Below are positions 34,452 through 45,707 of a stretch of 64,000 nt of DNA, in pieces. Numbering within the stretch: position 1 is the first letter of the stretch; every line of letters begins with the position of its first letter. The stretch is from assembly GCA_030278955.1 (NCBI GenBank), contig JAOANR010000015.1:17703073-17767072 (forward strand), read 5' to 3'. The notes beneath the pieces were generated by a model, which searched no databases, was not told where the DNA came from, and saw only the letters and a list, made by a program, of their open reading frames with translations. Origin of the DNA: Hygrophila difformis (lineage: Eukaryota > Streptophyta > Magnoliopsida > Lamiales > Acanthaceae). The position numbers and the translations under genes are program-made.

Positions 34452-34772
34452 ATGATGCAGTTGATGGTCAGGATGATGAGTGTTCATCTCGATTCCCACC
34501 AAACCCTAGAGCAAATGAAGTACCGTATGGCTCAATTGGAGGCCAATTTACATCACATGGGCAACTTGAGAGAGGCGGATCATCACCGCATAAACCAACT
34601 CGAACGCCAAGTCCAAACCCTCACTACGCAAAACTTAATACTAAAAGAATACATCGATGCCCACGGGCAGGACTTAAACACTATCTTTGACGAGCTACTG
34701 CCGCCGAGTTCGGAGGAGGAAGATCCGGAGGAAGATCCTGCTATCCCACCGGAGGACGTCATGAGACACTAG
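34452..34772 (+). CDS. Small coiled-coil ORF upstream of Gyp4 gag
   Basis: 106 codons from the ATG at 34,452, ending about 300 bp before the gag start. The N-terminal half has regularly spaced Leu/Met/Ile residues typical of a coiled coil (LEQMKYRMAQLEANL, INQLERQVQTL). The C-terminal 25 residues are very acidic and Pro-rich (SSEEEDPEEDP). I recognise no family. It is in frame with nothing downstream and is separated from gag by A-rich sequence with stops. It could be an accessory protein, a leader peptide affecting gag translation, or chance; the coiled-coil character argues somewhat against chance. Confidence 0.5.
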   Translation: MMQLMVRMMSVHLDSHQTLEQMKYRMAQLEANLHHMGNLREADHHRINQLERQVQTLTTQNLILKEYIDAHGQDLNTIFDELLPPSSEEEDPEEDPAIPPEDVMRH

Positions 34773-35068
34773 AGATTCTGTTGTTAGATATTATTTTGCT
34801 AAGAAAGTATTTCTACTTTTGTACTAAAATTTCTTTTGAGGAAATAAAATGCCCGATTTATTTTATAAATCGAAAAAAAAAATACTTTCGGACAGATCTG
34901 TCCGCATGAAAAAAAAATTCGAAATAAAATAAAACCCCCGAGGCGTCGTACGCTTCTTAGTTTGAACAAAGCACCACGTGCTAAATTGCAACACACATAT
35001 ACATTTATAGAAATCGCTTAGACTATATGCTAAATTCACCAGTCCTAATCTATCCTATTTATACCAGA

Positions 35069-37747
35069 ATGGCACCCAGAGGAAGAGGAAGAGGCAGAAC
35101 CCAACCCGCTCCCCAAACCACCACTGAAACACCTACTGAGACACCACCGAACGTCACTGAACCAATTCAACCTGAGATGGAACAACCCCAAGGTGCGCAG
35201 GACGCCCCCGCACCGAACAATGTGGGCGATCGTCTTAGGACGATAGAGGAAGTGTTGATTGCGCTCAGAAACGCGCAAGTCAACCAGGGTCAAGCTGCGG
35301 CGGTACCTCCGCCCCAAGCTCGCCCTAACTACCTGGCGATGGTGAATCCTTACCAGCCGCCCCACTATGCTGGTGAGGAGGATCCAGCTAAACTGGAAGA
35401 GTGGATCCGGACCTTCGACAAGCTGCTGGGAGCAGTTAAATGTCCGGAAGGAGAAAGAGTGCACGTCGCTTCGTACTACTTGGGAGGCGAGGCCGACGAC
35501 TGGTGGCAGGCCACTCAAGCTAAACTGACTGAAGATGACGAGCCCTACTCGTGGATGGAGATGATGGAACTACTCAGGGATCGATTCTATCCCTTGAGTA
35601 CTAAAGCTGCCATGTACGAAGAGTTCCTGTCGCTGAAGCAAGGAAGCCAAACGGTGCAGGAATACTACACACGCTTCAAGGAGCTGGTGAGGTTCGCACC
35701 AACGCTAGTGCCTACTGATGCAGAAAAGGCACATAAGTTCGAGATGGGACTGAACCTGTCCGTGCGCGAGGTGATCGCGGGGGTACACTACCCTGATTTG
35801 CAAGCTGTGTATGACCGCGCCGTGGCGGTAGCACGCGTGCAGCAGCTGAAAAGAAGGGTGAGTGGGGAGTCCAGCAGGGGTCCTCAAGATAAGAGAAGCC
35901 GAGACTCAAGAAACGAGAACAACACTGGAAGGAACGAGCAGCGCAGAGGGTCGAATAGGCCCCAACAAAACAACACTGGGAGGAGGTTCAACCAAGAAGA
36001 ACCGGTACCGCCTTGCCCGCGATGTGGACGACCCCATCTGGCAAGGGGATGCCCGCAACAAGGCGCCTGTTACCGATGCGGTCGAATGGGTCACATTCGA
36101 CGGGATTGCCGAACTAGGCTCGAGAACATAACGAGAAGGGACGATTTGGTCGCGGGGCAAGAACAGCCTCAAAATCAAAACGGGCGAAACGGGAATAACC
36201 AAGGGTACAGACCCCCTCAAAATAGGCCGCAAAACCAGAACCAGAACCAACGACCTCCGCCCCCTCAGAATCAAAACCAGCAACAAAATCAGCAGCCGAA
36301 TGCGAATCAACAGGGCAATCAGGGACGCCCTATGGGGAGGCTGAACGTGATGAACCAAGCGGACGTGCCTGCGCAAGGAGAAGTGATGGCAGGTACATTT
36401 TATGTGTTGAATACGCCCCTTAGAATTCTATTTGATTCTGGAGCTAGTTGCTCTATTATAGCATCAAGGATAGTGCCTGAGTTAGATCTACCTGAGTGCG
36501 AGGTAATTAGCTTAGGAATTCAATTGCCTTCTGGAGAAGTAGTGTCTTGCTCTAAACGATATAACGGAATTCCTACAGTGATAAAGAACGTAGAATTCTT
36601 CGCGAACTTAGTAGAATTTAACTTACGAGACTTTGACATCATACTGGGGATGGATTGGTTGTCCCAGTATAAGGCGGTGATCGAATGCCAAAAGCAAAAG
36701 ATCACCTTGTCAAAAAGTAGGGGAAAGAGAGTTATCTTTTACTCTCAACCCCCTAAGAAAAGTAACAAAATCGTTAGTGCACTCAAATTAAGTAACTTGA
36801 TGCGTAAGGGGTATGAACTATATGCGTGCTATGTGCACAACCTTGAGGCGGAAGGAAACAAGGTTGATAGCATACCAGTGGTAAGAGAATACCCGAACGT
36901 ATTCCCTGAAGACGTTCCGGGCATGCCACCTGAGAGAGATCTTGAATTCACGATAGATCTCATTCCGGGGACAGAGCCTGTCTCGAAAGCTCCGTACCGG
37001 ATGGCACCCCTGGAAATGAAGGAGCTAAAGGAACAACTCGAGGAACTATTAGGAAAAGGTTACATAAGACCGAGTACATCCCCTTGGGGAGCACCGGTTT
37101 TATTTGTCAAGAAGAAAGACGGAGGACTACGTCTTTGCATAGATTACCGAGGACTAAACCAAGTGACCATTAAGAATAAATACCCCCTACCGAGGATAGA
37201 GGATCTGTTTGATCAACTGAAGGGAGCTTCAGTATTCTCGAAGATCGATTTGCGATCTGGGTATCATCAATTGAGGATCGCCGAGAAGGACATTCCGAAG
37301 ACGGCATTTCGAACGCGATATGGCCATTACGAGTTCACAGTGTTATCCTTCGGGTTAACAAATGCTCCGGCCATGTTCATGAATCTCATGAACAACGTGT
37401 TCCGAGAATTTTTAGATCAGTGCGTCGTAGTGTTCATCGACGACATCTTGATCTACTCAAAGAGCGAGGAAGAGCATGCAAAACACCTACACCAAGTGTT
37501 AGAAATCTTGCGAAGAAATCAGCTATACGGCAAGCTGTCGAAATGTGACTTCTGGCTGAAAGAAGTGGCATTCCTCGGACACATAGTATCCGCTGATGGA
37601 GTATCAGTGGATCCGGCAAAAGTTTCTGCCGTGACGGAGTGGGCAACTCTGAAGAGTCCAACGGAAATAAGGAGTTTCCTTGGATTAGCCGGGTATTATA
37701 GACGATTTGTGAAGGACTTTTCAAGGATTGCACGTCCTTTGACCTAG
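35069..37747 (+). CDS. gag-pol: Gyp4 Gag - protease - reverse transcriptase (up to a nonsense codon)
   Basis: 892 codons from the ATG at 35,069 ([10 protein letters not shown]), preferred over an in-frame ATG 14 codons earlier because Arg/Gly-rich starts are usual. Gag core about residues 95-265, with two Cys/His knuckles: [13 protein letters not shown] (about 315, one residue shorter than the usual spacing) and [14 protein letters not shown] (about 334). A Gln/Asn/Pro-rich linker follows. Protease has [13 protein letters not shown] (about 453) and [12 protein letters not shown] runs about 660-890, with [46 protein letters not shown] and the catalytic [11 protein letters not shown]. The TAG at 37,745-37,747 ends it between RT and RNase H; the same frame continues beyond. 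Confidence 0.93.
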   Translation: MAPRGRGRGRTQPAPQTTTETPTETPPNVTEPIQPEMEQPQGAQDAPAPNNVGDRLRTIEEVLIALRNAQVNQGQAAAVPPPQARPNYLAMVNPYQPPHYAGEEDPAKLEEWIRTFDKLLGAVKCPEGERVHVASYYLGGEADDWWQATQAKLTEDDEPYSWMEMMELLRDRFYPLSTKAAMYEEFLSLKQGSQTVQEYYTRFKELVRFAPTLVPTDAEKAHKFEMGLNLSVREVIAGVHYPDLQAVYDRAVAVARVQQLKRRVSGESSRGPQDKRSRDSRNENNTGRNEQRRGSNRPQQNNTGRRFNQEEPVPPCPRCGRPHLARGCPQQGACYRCGRMGHIRRDCRTRLENITRRDDLVAGQEQPQNQNGRNGNNQGYRPPQNRPQNQNQNQRPPPPQNQNQQQNQQPNANQQGNQGRPMGRLNVMNQADVPAQGEVMAGTFYVLNTPLRILFDSGASCSIIASRIVPELDLPECEVISLGIQLPSGEVVSCSKRYNGIPTVIKNVEFFANLVEFNLRDFDIILGMDWLSQYKAVIECQKQKITLSKSRGKRVIFYSQPPKKSNKIVSALKLSNLMRKGYELYACYVHNLEAEGNKVDSIPVVREYPNVFPEDVPGMPPERDLEFTIDLIPGTEPVSKAPYRMAPLEMKELKEQLEELLGKGYIRPSTSPWGAPVLFVKKKDGGLRLCIDYRGLNQVTIKNKYPLPRIEDLFDQLKGASVFSKIDLRSGYHQLRIAEKDIPKTAFRTRYGHYEFTVLSFGLTNAPAMFMNLMNNVFREFLDQCVVVFIDDILIYSKSEEEHAKHLHQVLEILRRNQLYGKLSKCDFWLKEVAFLGHIVSADGVSVDPAKVSAVTEWATLKSPTEIRSFLGLAGYYRRFVKDFSRIARPLT

Positions 37748-39799
37748 CTACTGAAGAAAGGAGCAAAATACGAGTGGACCGAAGCGTGTGAGACTGCGTT
37801 TCAAGAGCTGAAGAAACGACTCACAACCACACCCGTATTAACATTACCATCAGAGAATGGTGACGTCGAAGTATATAGTGATGCTTCGAAGGAAGGTTTA
37901 GGTTGTGTCTTGATGCAAGACTCGAGAGTCGTAGCCTATGCATCACGCCAACTAAAACCTCACGAGGAAAATTATCCGACCCACGACCTGGAGTTGGCAG
38001 CGGTCGTTTTCGCTCTAAAGATATGGAGACATTATCTTTATGGGCGGAAGTGTCGAATGTTCACCGACCACAAGAGCTTGAAATATATATTCACTCAGAA
38101 GGAGTTGAATTTGAGACAGCGAAGGTGGTTGGAACTTATTAAAGACTACGATTTAGAGATAGCATACCACGAGGGGAAGGCGAATGTGGTAGCCGATGCC
38201 CTAAGTCGGAAAACCCAACACGTGACAAACTCGTTGGTAATTCCGCCGGCATTGTACTTGGAATTGGCAAGATTGGAGTTAGAACTTGTGCATCCTGGCA
38301 CAGTGAGAGAAACGGTCAATGCCATGGTCGTAGAAACTCCAATATTGGACGAGATTCGACTCGCTCAACCGGGCGACCCGAAACTCAAGAAGATAAAAGG
38401 GTATATTGCCGAAGGAAAGGCAATAGGATTTGCTGTCCACGAGGATGGAAGCATCCGTTTTAAAGGGAGATGGTGTGTGCCTCTTAAATGTGCCGAGTTG
38501 AAACTAAGGTTGATGGAGCAAGGGCACAACACGCCATATTCCGTACATCCCGGAGGTGACAAGCTATACAAAGATCTGAAGAAGATCTATTGGTGGCCGG
38601 GAATGAAGAAGGAAGTGGCAAATTTCGTGGCGAGATGTCTCACCTGCCAAAAGGTTAAGGCAGTGCGACATAAACCCTTAGGATTGATGCAACCACTAGA
38701 GGTTCCAAGTTGGAAGTGGGATAGCATCTCAATGGACTTTGTCTCGGGATTACCCCGATCACCTAAAGGCATGAACAAGATTTGGGTGATTGTGGATAGG
38801 CTAACGAAGACAGCCATATTTATCCCAATGAAAGACACATGGACTATGGACCAATTGGCCCGAGCCTACATTGATAATGTGGTACGACGACATGGAGTAC
38901 CACATGATATCATTTCCGATAGAGACAGTAGATTTGTCTCTCATTTCTGGACGGAGTTACAAAAAGCTCTCGGTACTCAAATCAAAATGAGCACCGCATT
39001 CCACCCGATGACGGATGGTCAAACCGATAGAACAATCCAAACACTAGAAGACATGCTGAGAGCATGTGTGTTGGAATTCAAAGGAAATTGGGAATCTCAT
39101 TTACCCTTGATTGGGTTTTCCTATAATAATAGCTACCATGCTAGCATCGGCATGGCACCTTTCGAGGCGTTGTATGGACGAAAGTGCCGAAGCCCGTTGA
39201 GCTGGGAAGAAAACGATAAGTCCGTGGTAGTGGGACCACAACTTATCGAAGACATGGCTCAACAAATCAAAGTGATTCAAGGGAAGATGAAAGCCGCACA
39301 AGACCGTCAAAAGAGTTATGCCGACGTGAGACGACGAGACCTAGAATTTCAAGTGGGAGATAGAGTCATGCTAAAGATATCACCCATGAAGGGGGTGATG
39401 CGCTTTGGCAAACGAGGGAAGTTAAGTCCTCGATACATAGGACCTTACGAAATTCTAGAACGAGTCGGAACTCTAGCCTACCGATTGGCTTTATCGCCAC
39501 ACTTAGATCGAGTTCATAATGTCTTCCATGTCTCGCAACTAAAGAAGTATGTGCCGGACCCGACACATGTACTTCAACCGGAGATAATTGAGCTCGATGA
39601 AGATTTGACTTACGAAGAAGTCCCAGTGCGTATTCTCGATACTAAGGAACGAGTAACGAGGAACAAAACCGTCAAAATGATCAAGGTTCTTTGGTCAAAC
39701 CACGAAAGTGAGACGGCAACTTGGGAAGTAGAATCCGACATGAGAGAACGATACCCGACATTGTTCCAAACCGATACCGACACAGTTATGGGGACATAA
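37748..39799 (+). pseudogene. pol: Gyp4 RNase H - integrase - chromodomain, after the nonsense codon
   Basis: Direct in-frame continuation of the preceding frame, open for 683 codons to the stop at 39,797-39,799. RNase H starts with [15 protein letters not shown] and [11 protein letters not shown]. Integrase has the HHCC region ([16 protein letters not shown]), MDFVSGLP and SDRDSRF. The third catalytic position, 36 residues after the second Asp, is Asp (GQTDRT, codon 39,026-39,028) where Gyp1 and the family have Glu (GQTERT). The preceding HPM replaces the usual HPQ. The C-terminus (VRILDTKER to [14 protein letters not shown]) is a chromodomain. Translation would need readthrough of TAG, and the integrase is predicted inactive. 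Confidence 0.9.
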
Positions 39800-40026
39800 C
39801 TGCAATCTTAAGGGGGAGAGGATGTCATACCACCTATTTTTTTTTCATGCACTTTTGTAAATTGTTGAACTACGTTATGGCTTGATCCCTTTACCGGGTA
39901 CGTAGGCAGCTTAGAAGTTTTAATTCTAAGTTCAGTCACAACATATAAAACAAACACAAGACCTTTAGCACGAGAAAAGCCGAAAGACAACTTCGAGGAC
40001 GAAGTTGATTCTTAAGGAGGGTAGAC
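39800..40026 (+). promoter_or_regulatory. Gyp4 3' untranslated region with two purine tracts
   Basis: AAGGGGGAGAGG at about 39,811-39,822 and AAGGAGGGTAGAC at 40,014-40,026, the second touching the 3' LTR and so the likely plus-strand primer. Between them is a TTCGAGGACGAAG motif also seen before the Gyp1 and Gyp2 tracts. Confidence 0.8.
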
Positions 40027-42618
40027 TGTAATACCCGTGAATTTTCCATCATAAAATAAAACAATAATTAAATAAATAAACAATAAATACAATAAATAAA
40101 TGAATCCAGCAAATAAATAAATAAATAAATATAAGGAAATGAGAAATGAGATTTTAACTTAAAAAGGAATTAAAGGAATTTAATTAAATAGAAAAAAGGT
40201 AAATAAATTGTACACCGAAACCCGACACTAATGAACTCGAGGATTCGAGTCCAAAACATCCAATTAGACCCGAGAATAAATTTAGAGAGAAAGTAGAAAC
40301 CCGAATATACCCCGGAAATCGGAATTCGGGAGCATAGAGGGATAGAAACCCGAAAGAGAGGCAGAAAAGCACGACGGATCGCACGACCCGCCCGGACCGA
40401 AGTCCAGGCGAGTGTCGCGCGGTGGCCGCGCGGTCAAACAAGGGAGAGCGCGCCACGACCGCGCCACACGACAGATTCGCCCGTTGCGTGAATCTCTCAC
40501 CCGAACGCGGATTTTTCGACTTTCGGTTGAACATCTCTCGACCCAAGACCTTTAGGTCAGATGTTGGACGCCCTAGGGCTTGGGAAATCTATAAATAAAC
40601 CCCTTGGGAGCCCCGAACAAGTTTACAAAACTCTACAACCTTCTATACATTCGAAACCCTAAATCCGGAGTCGTCGGAGGCACGAAACCAAGACGAACGC
40701 TGTTGGACAAATTTTTCTACAGATCTCCATAGTTGTGGTAAGTCTCGATCCAATCTTTATTCAATAAACGATTTGAAAACGAATCCTAATCATCTCCTTT
40801 TTCTTTCTACACCCCGTATTGGATCTAGATCGTAGAACCCGACGAACGGAGAGGAGAAAAGGTGGACGGGAAGCCACGCCTTCGAATAGACGGTCCCGGA
40901 CGTTCATAAACTCCGTAAGTTAACTCTTACATGGTTTTGGGATGAATTAAAACATTCAAACTAAAAGATTATCAAGAAATCGAAAATCTGTCAATTTATA
41001 CTTTCTACCGACGCAACAGATTTGGTGAATTTTTCCGAACCTTAAAACAAACTCAAACGGAAAAACTTAAAACACGAAAAACGTTCCTAAGACTTAGATC
41101 TAGCTACTGTAAAATTTTGAGAATTTTTGGAGTTGATTTGATATGTGAAAACCCACCGAAACCAAGCTGTTTGAATCTAGATCTTGAAATCTTGAACAGA
41201 ATTTAGGAATGATCTTGATCACGTTTTTGACATAGGATCTAGACTGTTTTAGATCTTTGGCCGAACGTGAAAGTCGTAGATAATTGTCTTAAGATGATCT
41301 CTATCAAATTTCATCAAATTTGGAGTTGAATTGCTATAGTAGAATTCGAAATCTTTAAACTGTGATACATTAAATTCGGACAGATTTGGTCTTCTGCGAA
41401 AATTGGTGATTTTGACCTATTTAGGTATCTCGGATTGAAAACGTTAAAACACAAAAGTTGTAGATTATCACGTTTCTGAGTCAGATATGAAATTTTGGAA
41501 TTTTTGGAACTAAATCAGATTTTTGACGAATTTTGGAGTAAACTGTGGTTTACCGGAAACAAAATCTTGAAATCTTGTTGAAACATGGAATTAACCTTTA
41601 GGGTTGAAACGAGTTGAGATACTATTTTTAAATAAATACAATTGAAGTCAGATTCTAAAAATTAAATCCCCTTACAAACTTGATAAATTAAAATTAGGGG
41701 TGAGTGCTCTGCAGGGTGCCCCCTAACGATTCACTTCGTGCCGTAATGGACGATGGTGACCCCGCGCGCTAAACTTGAAATGTGATATTGCCAAAACGGC
41801 GAAATATAGAGCCTACACTCTCGTGAATATCCGCATGGGTTTCCCGAGGCTCCGGAGTGGTACTGGGTATGACTGATACGGTTGCGGCCGCCGGGCTACC
41901 GGCTAAACTTGTTGACATCGCGATGCTATCGTGAAACTTTGAAATACCAAATCGGGATTGTAATGGGGATTCTAAATTAAATTAAATTAGATTAAATTAT
42001 GTTGTTGTCCAATTAAATTATTTAAATGCTTTATTTAAATTATGGCTATTATCTTAAACCATGCGATATGTGTTATTAAGTAGAGCCCTGAGATAAATTA
42101 TGCTATTGGATAGTTGATTAGATGAAATTAAATATTATGTTACTATCATGCTTTTAGTAAGTTATTCAATTAATGGCTTTTAAACCCTACGATCATGAAT
42201 GTGTTAACTTACTCAGCAAATTTGCTGACCAAACCGTTTTTATTCCTTTTCTTACAGAATATGTGGAATGAGCATGTGTGAGCACGAATCATGCATGGGA
42301 TTTTGGGAAATGTTATTTTGCTTTTAAATTCGTATTTTAGATTATATTATGAACGGGCCTGTTTAACCCGTGTTTTGGCCATGTCGGCCCTTTTTATATT
42401 TTCCGCTGCGATACTGTACTAAACCAAATATTTCCGCTGCGCTATGCTATTATTATGTTCGAATTATATTGTATGGGCTATTTTGAATGATTTAAATGTT
42501 TTTAAATACTGCAATACCTAGCCTTGCATCTCTTTAGTAAGCTCGGAGAAACCGTGTCTTACTAGGGAGATGTGGCGGTGACATCCCGACCTGGGTGACC
42601 AAAAACCGGGGTGTTACA
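40027..42618 (+). repeat. Gyp4 3' LTR (2,592 bp)
   Basis: Matches 31,527-34,094. An AAATA-rich insertion of about 24 bp near its start explains the length difference. The TATA box is at 40,590-40,597 and the hairpin at 42,214-42,227. It is followed by TACAT (42,619-42,623). Confidence 0.95.
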
Positions 42619-42623
42619 TACAT

Positions 42624-42803
42624 AGTCGCAGCAAACATATTGATATAAGGTATCATTTCATAAGAGACTTGGTTTAAGAGGGTGTGTGCAACATTGAACA
42701 TATTGGGACGTTGGAACAACGTGCTGACATCCTTACTAAAGCACTCGACGGTGAAAGGTTTGAAACACTTAGATCTATTATGGACCTTTGCTATTCTAGT
42801 TAA
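42624..42803 (+). pseudogene. pol: Cop1 RNase H C-terminus after the Gyp4 insertion
   Basis: Continues the RNase H end with KHIDIRYHFIRDLV, then TAA, then the usual tail (EQRADILTKALDGERFE) and a stop at 42,801-42,803. It aligns throughout with the end of Cop2 pol (52,657-52,850). The nonsense codon is independent of the insertion. Confidence 0.85.
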
Positions 42804-43080
42804 ATCTAATCAAAGTCTATGTTTATTTTAAATTTTACACTTGATCTAGCCCATGAGTTTTGTAGGCCCAATTCATTTTTGGATAGAATTTGCGCAACCA
42901 TCGTCCTTGAAGTAATAATGACTGCAAACTGACGCCTTTCAGTCACGTCGCACGTCAAAGGGAAACCGTCGTCTCTCTCGCCTCTTCGCCTTCGGTTTTT
43001 CTCTCTTTAAATCAGTAGTTTGAGTTTTCACTTTATAACACTTGAGCTTTGAGTTTGAGTTTTTCAGATTACACACAGAA

Positions 43081-44505
43081 ATGGCTTCATCTTCCTCGAC
43101 TAATCTTCCTGAAAAGGCTTCTGAATCAGCCCCTATTACCTCAGAGCCACCGATTACTTCCGAAAATCTAAACCCTAGTGAGAATGTTGTTGAGGAAAAA
43201 AATGCCACGCCTGAAAACACAACCCAAACCACTGCCGAAAATCAAATTACCGAATTTGCTGAGAATGCTGAGCCTATTATTACTATGTTTCCTACTCCTC
43301 CTCGTAGTCCAGTTCAAAATCCTCCTCAGGATCCTACTTCAAACCCTACTGGAGAATTCACTGAAAACCCCACTGAAAATCCTCCAAATCGTACTGATGC
43401 TGGAGCCGAACACGTCCAGGAAGAAGAAGATCACATTCTACCGCACGACGAACCAGAGGTTCCTGATCAAGCTGGTGTTGGAACAGAGGTCCGACGATCT
43501 ACTACCAGATCTACCCAGAAAAAGAAGCAGAGCACCTCGACCAGTGATGTTGGTACACATGCGAAACGACCAAGGACTCGAAGGACACCAGAGAAGTCAC
43601 GGAGGGATCTACAATCTCAACGAGCGTTCAACATGACCTATTTCACTAAGGAAATGATGTTGTTCGGGACCAAAAATCTTGTCAACAGGAAATTCATTCC
43701 AGATGAGACCTTCGTCCATGCTACTTACACCGACCTAGGGTTTGATGAGTTTCTTGAGGAAAGACATTTGCTGAAGTGGGCAAGGGTTTTTAAAGCTTAC
43801 TCTCCAACACTGGTCAGAGAGTTCTACGCCAACTTACACCCCGATGTTCTGAACAAGAAATCTCAATGGTTCGGTAAGATGTATATTAGAGGCAAGTTTA
43901 TTGATTTAACCCCTGGTGTGATCAATGCGTTGTTAGAACTTGCAACAAACGACGATCTCGGAGACCCGCTGGAGTATCTTCCTCATTCCCCTGCTGACAT
44001 TGCCTATACAATTTCAAATCAGAGAGCTTTTGATTTTGGTCGACATAAATGCAGCGTTTCAGACATGACTATGAAATTCCACTGCTTGTTCTATCTGTGT
44101 CGTGCGAACATCCTACCAACATCCAATGCTTCACAACCTTCACTGGAGATGGGTAAAATTTTGTTTTGCATTGATTCTGGAATAGAACTTATGAATTTTG
44201 GTCTTCTGGTTTTGAAACGTATGCTAGGTTATACTCGTGATTTAATCACCAAGTCTTCTAGTTTACCATACCCCGGCCTTATCACACTGTTGCTGCATCA
44301 AAATGGCATTAAGACAAAGAAGGATGACCTGATCAAGATTAATGTGCATTCTCCTTCCAATGAGCTTTGTGATAAGCATAATGACTTCAAGGAAGGACCA
44401 TCATCGTCTGGCACTGATCTAATACTGCAGATCAAGTCTGAGTTGCTTGCTTTGAGTGACAAGCAGACCAAAATCAGCCGAAAGCCATTGCTACCAACCG
44501 CATGA
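43081..44505 (+). CDS. Cop1 third ORF, plant transposon protein-like
   Basis: 474 codons from the ATG at 43,081 (MASSSSTNLPEK), 278 bp after pol, where SIRE-type elements place an extra ORF. The first 190 residues are Pro/Thr/Glu-rich and then basic (low complexity). The conserved part (about 195-450) includes MTYFTKEMM, LVREFYANLHPDV, YIRGKFIDL, PTSNASQ, NFGLLVLKRMLGYTR and LPYPGLIT. These occur in the same order in the Cop2 third ORF. The pattern resembles the Pfam 'putative plant transposon protein' domain (PF20167, from memory). No signal peptide or membrane segment is visible, so nothing supports an envelope role. A frameshift near 44,470 puts the natural acidic C-terminus (PFADEEEDSSDGVV, stop 44,634-44,636) out of frame. 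Confidence 0.8.
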   Translation: MASSSSTNLPEKASESAPITSEPPITSENLNPSENVVEEKNATPENTTQTTAENQITEFAENAEPIITMFPTPPRSPVQNPPQDPTSNPTGEFTENPTENPPNRTDAGAEHVQEEEDHILPHDEPEVPDQAGVGTEVRRSTTRSTQKKKQSTSTSDVGTHAKRPRTRRTPEKSRRDLQSQRAFNMTYFTKEMMLFGTKNLVNRKFIPDETFVHATYTDLGFDEFLEERHLLKWARVFKAYSPTLVREFYANLHPDVLNKKSQWFGKMYIRGKFIDLTPGVINALLELATNDDLGDPLEYLPHSPADIAYTISNQRAFDFGRHKCSVSDMTMKFHCLFYLCRANILPTSNASQPSLEMGKILFCIDSGIELMNFGLLVLKRMLGYTRDLITKSSSLPYPGLITLLLHQNGIKTKKDDLIKINVHSPSNELCDKHNDFKEGPSSSGTDLILQIKSELLALSDKQTKISRKPLLPTA

Positions 44506-44636
44506 TTGCACAGATTATGAGTATGCTTCCCGGATCTCTCTCCCTAACTTGCAAGGCCTCTTCAAGTGGAGCTCGTTCTGAGGAGCAAAATCCATTTGCT
44601 GATGAGGAAGAGGATTCTTCTGATGGAGTTGTTTGA

Positions 44637-45026
44637 TCCATCAAGGGGGAGAAACAAAAGCTGGTGGCGTCTATTTTGGTGGAGGTCGTCTCGGTGTGGT
44701 ATGGTTGTTGGTACATTTTGGTAACACTTTTCTGACTAAACTTTTTAATGGTTTTTGGTGATTGTCTGATGGATATTTGACTGATGGATGTTTAAACTTT
44801 GTGCTGATGACACTATATTTTGCTGATTGTGTTTGTTTGCTTGTGGATGAACTGTGATGGACTATTGAATCTCTAAAACTGTCGTCTTGATTGAAACTTT
44901 ACTTTGTTGATATTTTGCTATATTGTTTGATGTGCTTAATTATCATGATCTGAATTGCTTACTGCTTGCATTTTTTATAGACACCTTGTTTGATGGATCA
45001 TCATCTCCATGAAATGTGGGAGAGAT
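44637..45026 (+). other. Cop1 3' noncoding region with purine tracts
   Basis: TCAAGGGGGAGAAA at 44,640-44,653 and GTGGGAGAGAT directly before the 3' LTR (45,016-45,026); the latter is the likely polypurine tract. Between them is T-rich sequence with many TGATG motifs and no gene. Confidence 0.75.
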
Positions 45027-45707
45027 TGTTAATACATTGTGTTGACAACCTAACTATGTACTTTTCATTGAGATGATCTACAGGTGTTAGCACATTCCGA
45101 TAACAACGACAGACAGTTACCTCTGTTGAAGTTCATTTGTATTTTGTTATTTAAGTTGCAGAGTCTGTAATCGAGATATAGTTTACACTTAGAAGTATTT
45201 TCATTCTTTAGATTACAGAAAGTTAGAGAGAGAGACTTTTGAATGTTCTTCAAGATTTGATTGTATATTTTGTGAAGAACCGTGTATCAAGAAAGAGTTT
45301 ACATCGATGATATCTGGAGATATTTGAGCGTTCTACAATTCAAAGAATCTGGAGCAATCCGGTGAAGAGATGGAAGTCATAGGCGAATGACGGACTGAGA
45401 TCCTGCCTTGAAGATTGCAATTAGGGGAGTCCCTACAGACGTGTTGAGGGGGAGTTCCAACGACGTCTGCTCAACTAGGTTTGTTCATCTAGTGTTGAGG
45501 TTGATCTTGAGTTAGGTTTTGGATAGTGAGTCTGTGTTCGTGATTTTCAGTCTAGTGGAGTCACCTGGATTGGTATCCCCCAGACGTAGGTCGCAAGACC
45601 GAACTGGATCATCAAATTGTTTGTGTTCATTTACTGCTTTCATATCTGCGTAGTTAGAACACACCGTAAACAACCGTAACTGGATCTTGACTATTAAGGG
45701 ACCAAAA
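45027..45707 (+). repeat. Cop1 3' LTR
   Basis: Starts TGTTAATACATTG and ends ACCAAAA (or at CA, 45,704), followed by TTCTC. About a dozen differences from the 5' LTR. Confidence 0.9.

Larger units (their letters stand above)
31527..42618 (+). mobile_element. Gyp4: near-complete Tekay/Del-like Gypsy chromovirus
   Basis: 11,092 bp, plus strand, with TSD TACAT. Order: 5' LTR (31,527-34,094), primer site, a 5-fold short repeat, a small coiled-coil ORF, gag-pol in one frame, purine tracts and 3' LTR (40,027-42,618). The LTRs differ by about 30-40 substitutions by eye in 2.57 kb plus one indel of about 24 bp near their start, so it is moderately young and younger than its host Cop1. The polyprotein has one nonsense codon (37,745-37,747) and an Asp codon at the catalytic Glu site of integrase (39,026-39,028). 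Lineage is assigned from the chromodomain, long LTRs ending GGTGTTACA and the single long frame. Confidence 0.95.
26021..45707 (+). mobile_element. Cop1: SIRE/Maximus-like Ty1/Copia with a third ORF
   Basis: Plus-strand element, 8.6 kb once Gyp4 (11,092 bp plus 5 bp target copy) is removed. Order: 5' LTR, primer site, gag-protease-integrase-RT-RNase H, third ORF, purine tract, 3' LTR. Two zinc knuckles in Gag and an extra ORF after pol point to the SIRE/Maximus group. The LTRs differ at about a dozen places in 680 bp. TTCTC at 26,016-26,020 and 45,708-45,712 would be the target duplication if the LTR ends at ACCAAAA/ACCAATA rather than at the CA three bases earlier. Pol carries two frameshifts and at least two nonsense codons besides the Gyp4 insertion, so the element is dead. 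Confidence 0.9.

Noticed and set aside
43081..44505. Calling the Copia third ORFs envelope genes
   Set aside because: The position is right, but there is no signal peptide, transmembrane segment or fusion-peptide-like stretch; the core resembles a plant transposon-associated domain.
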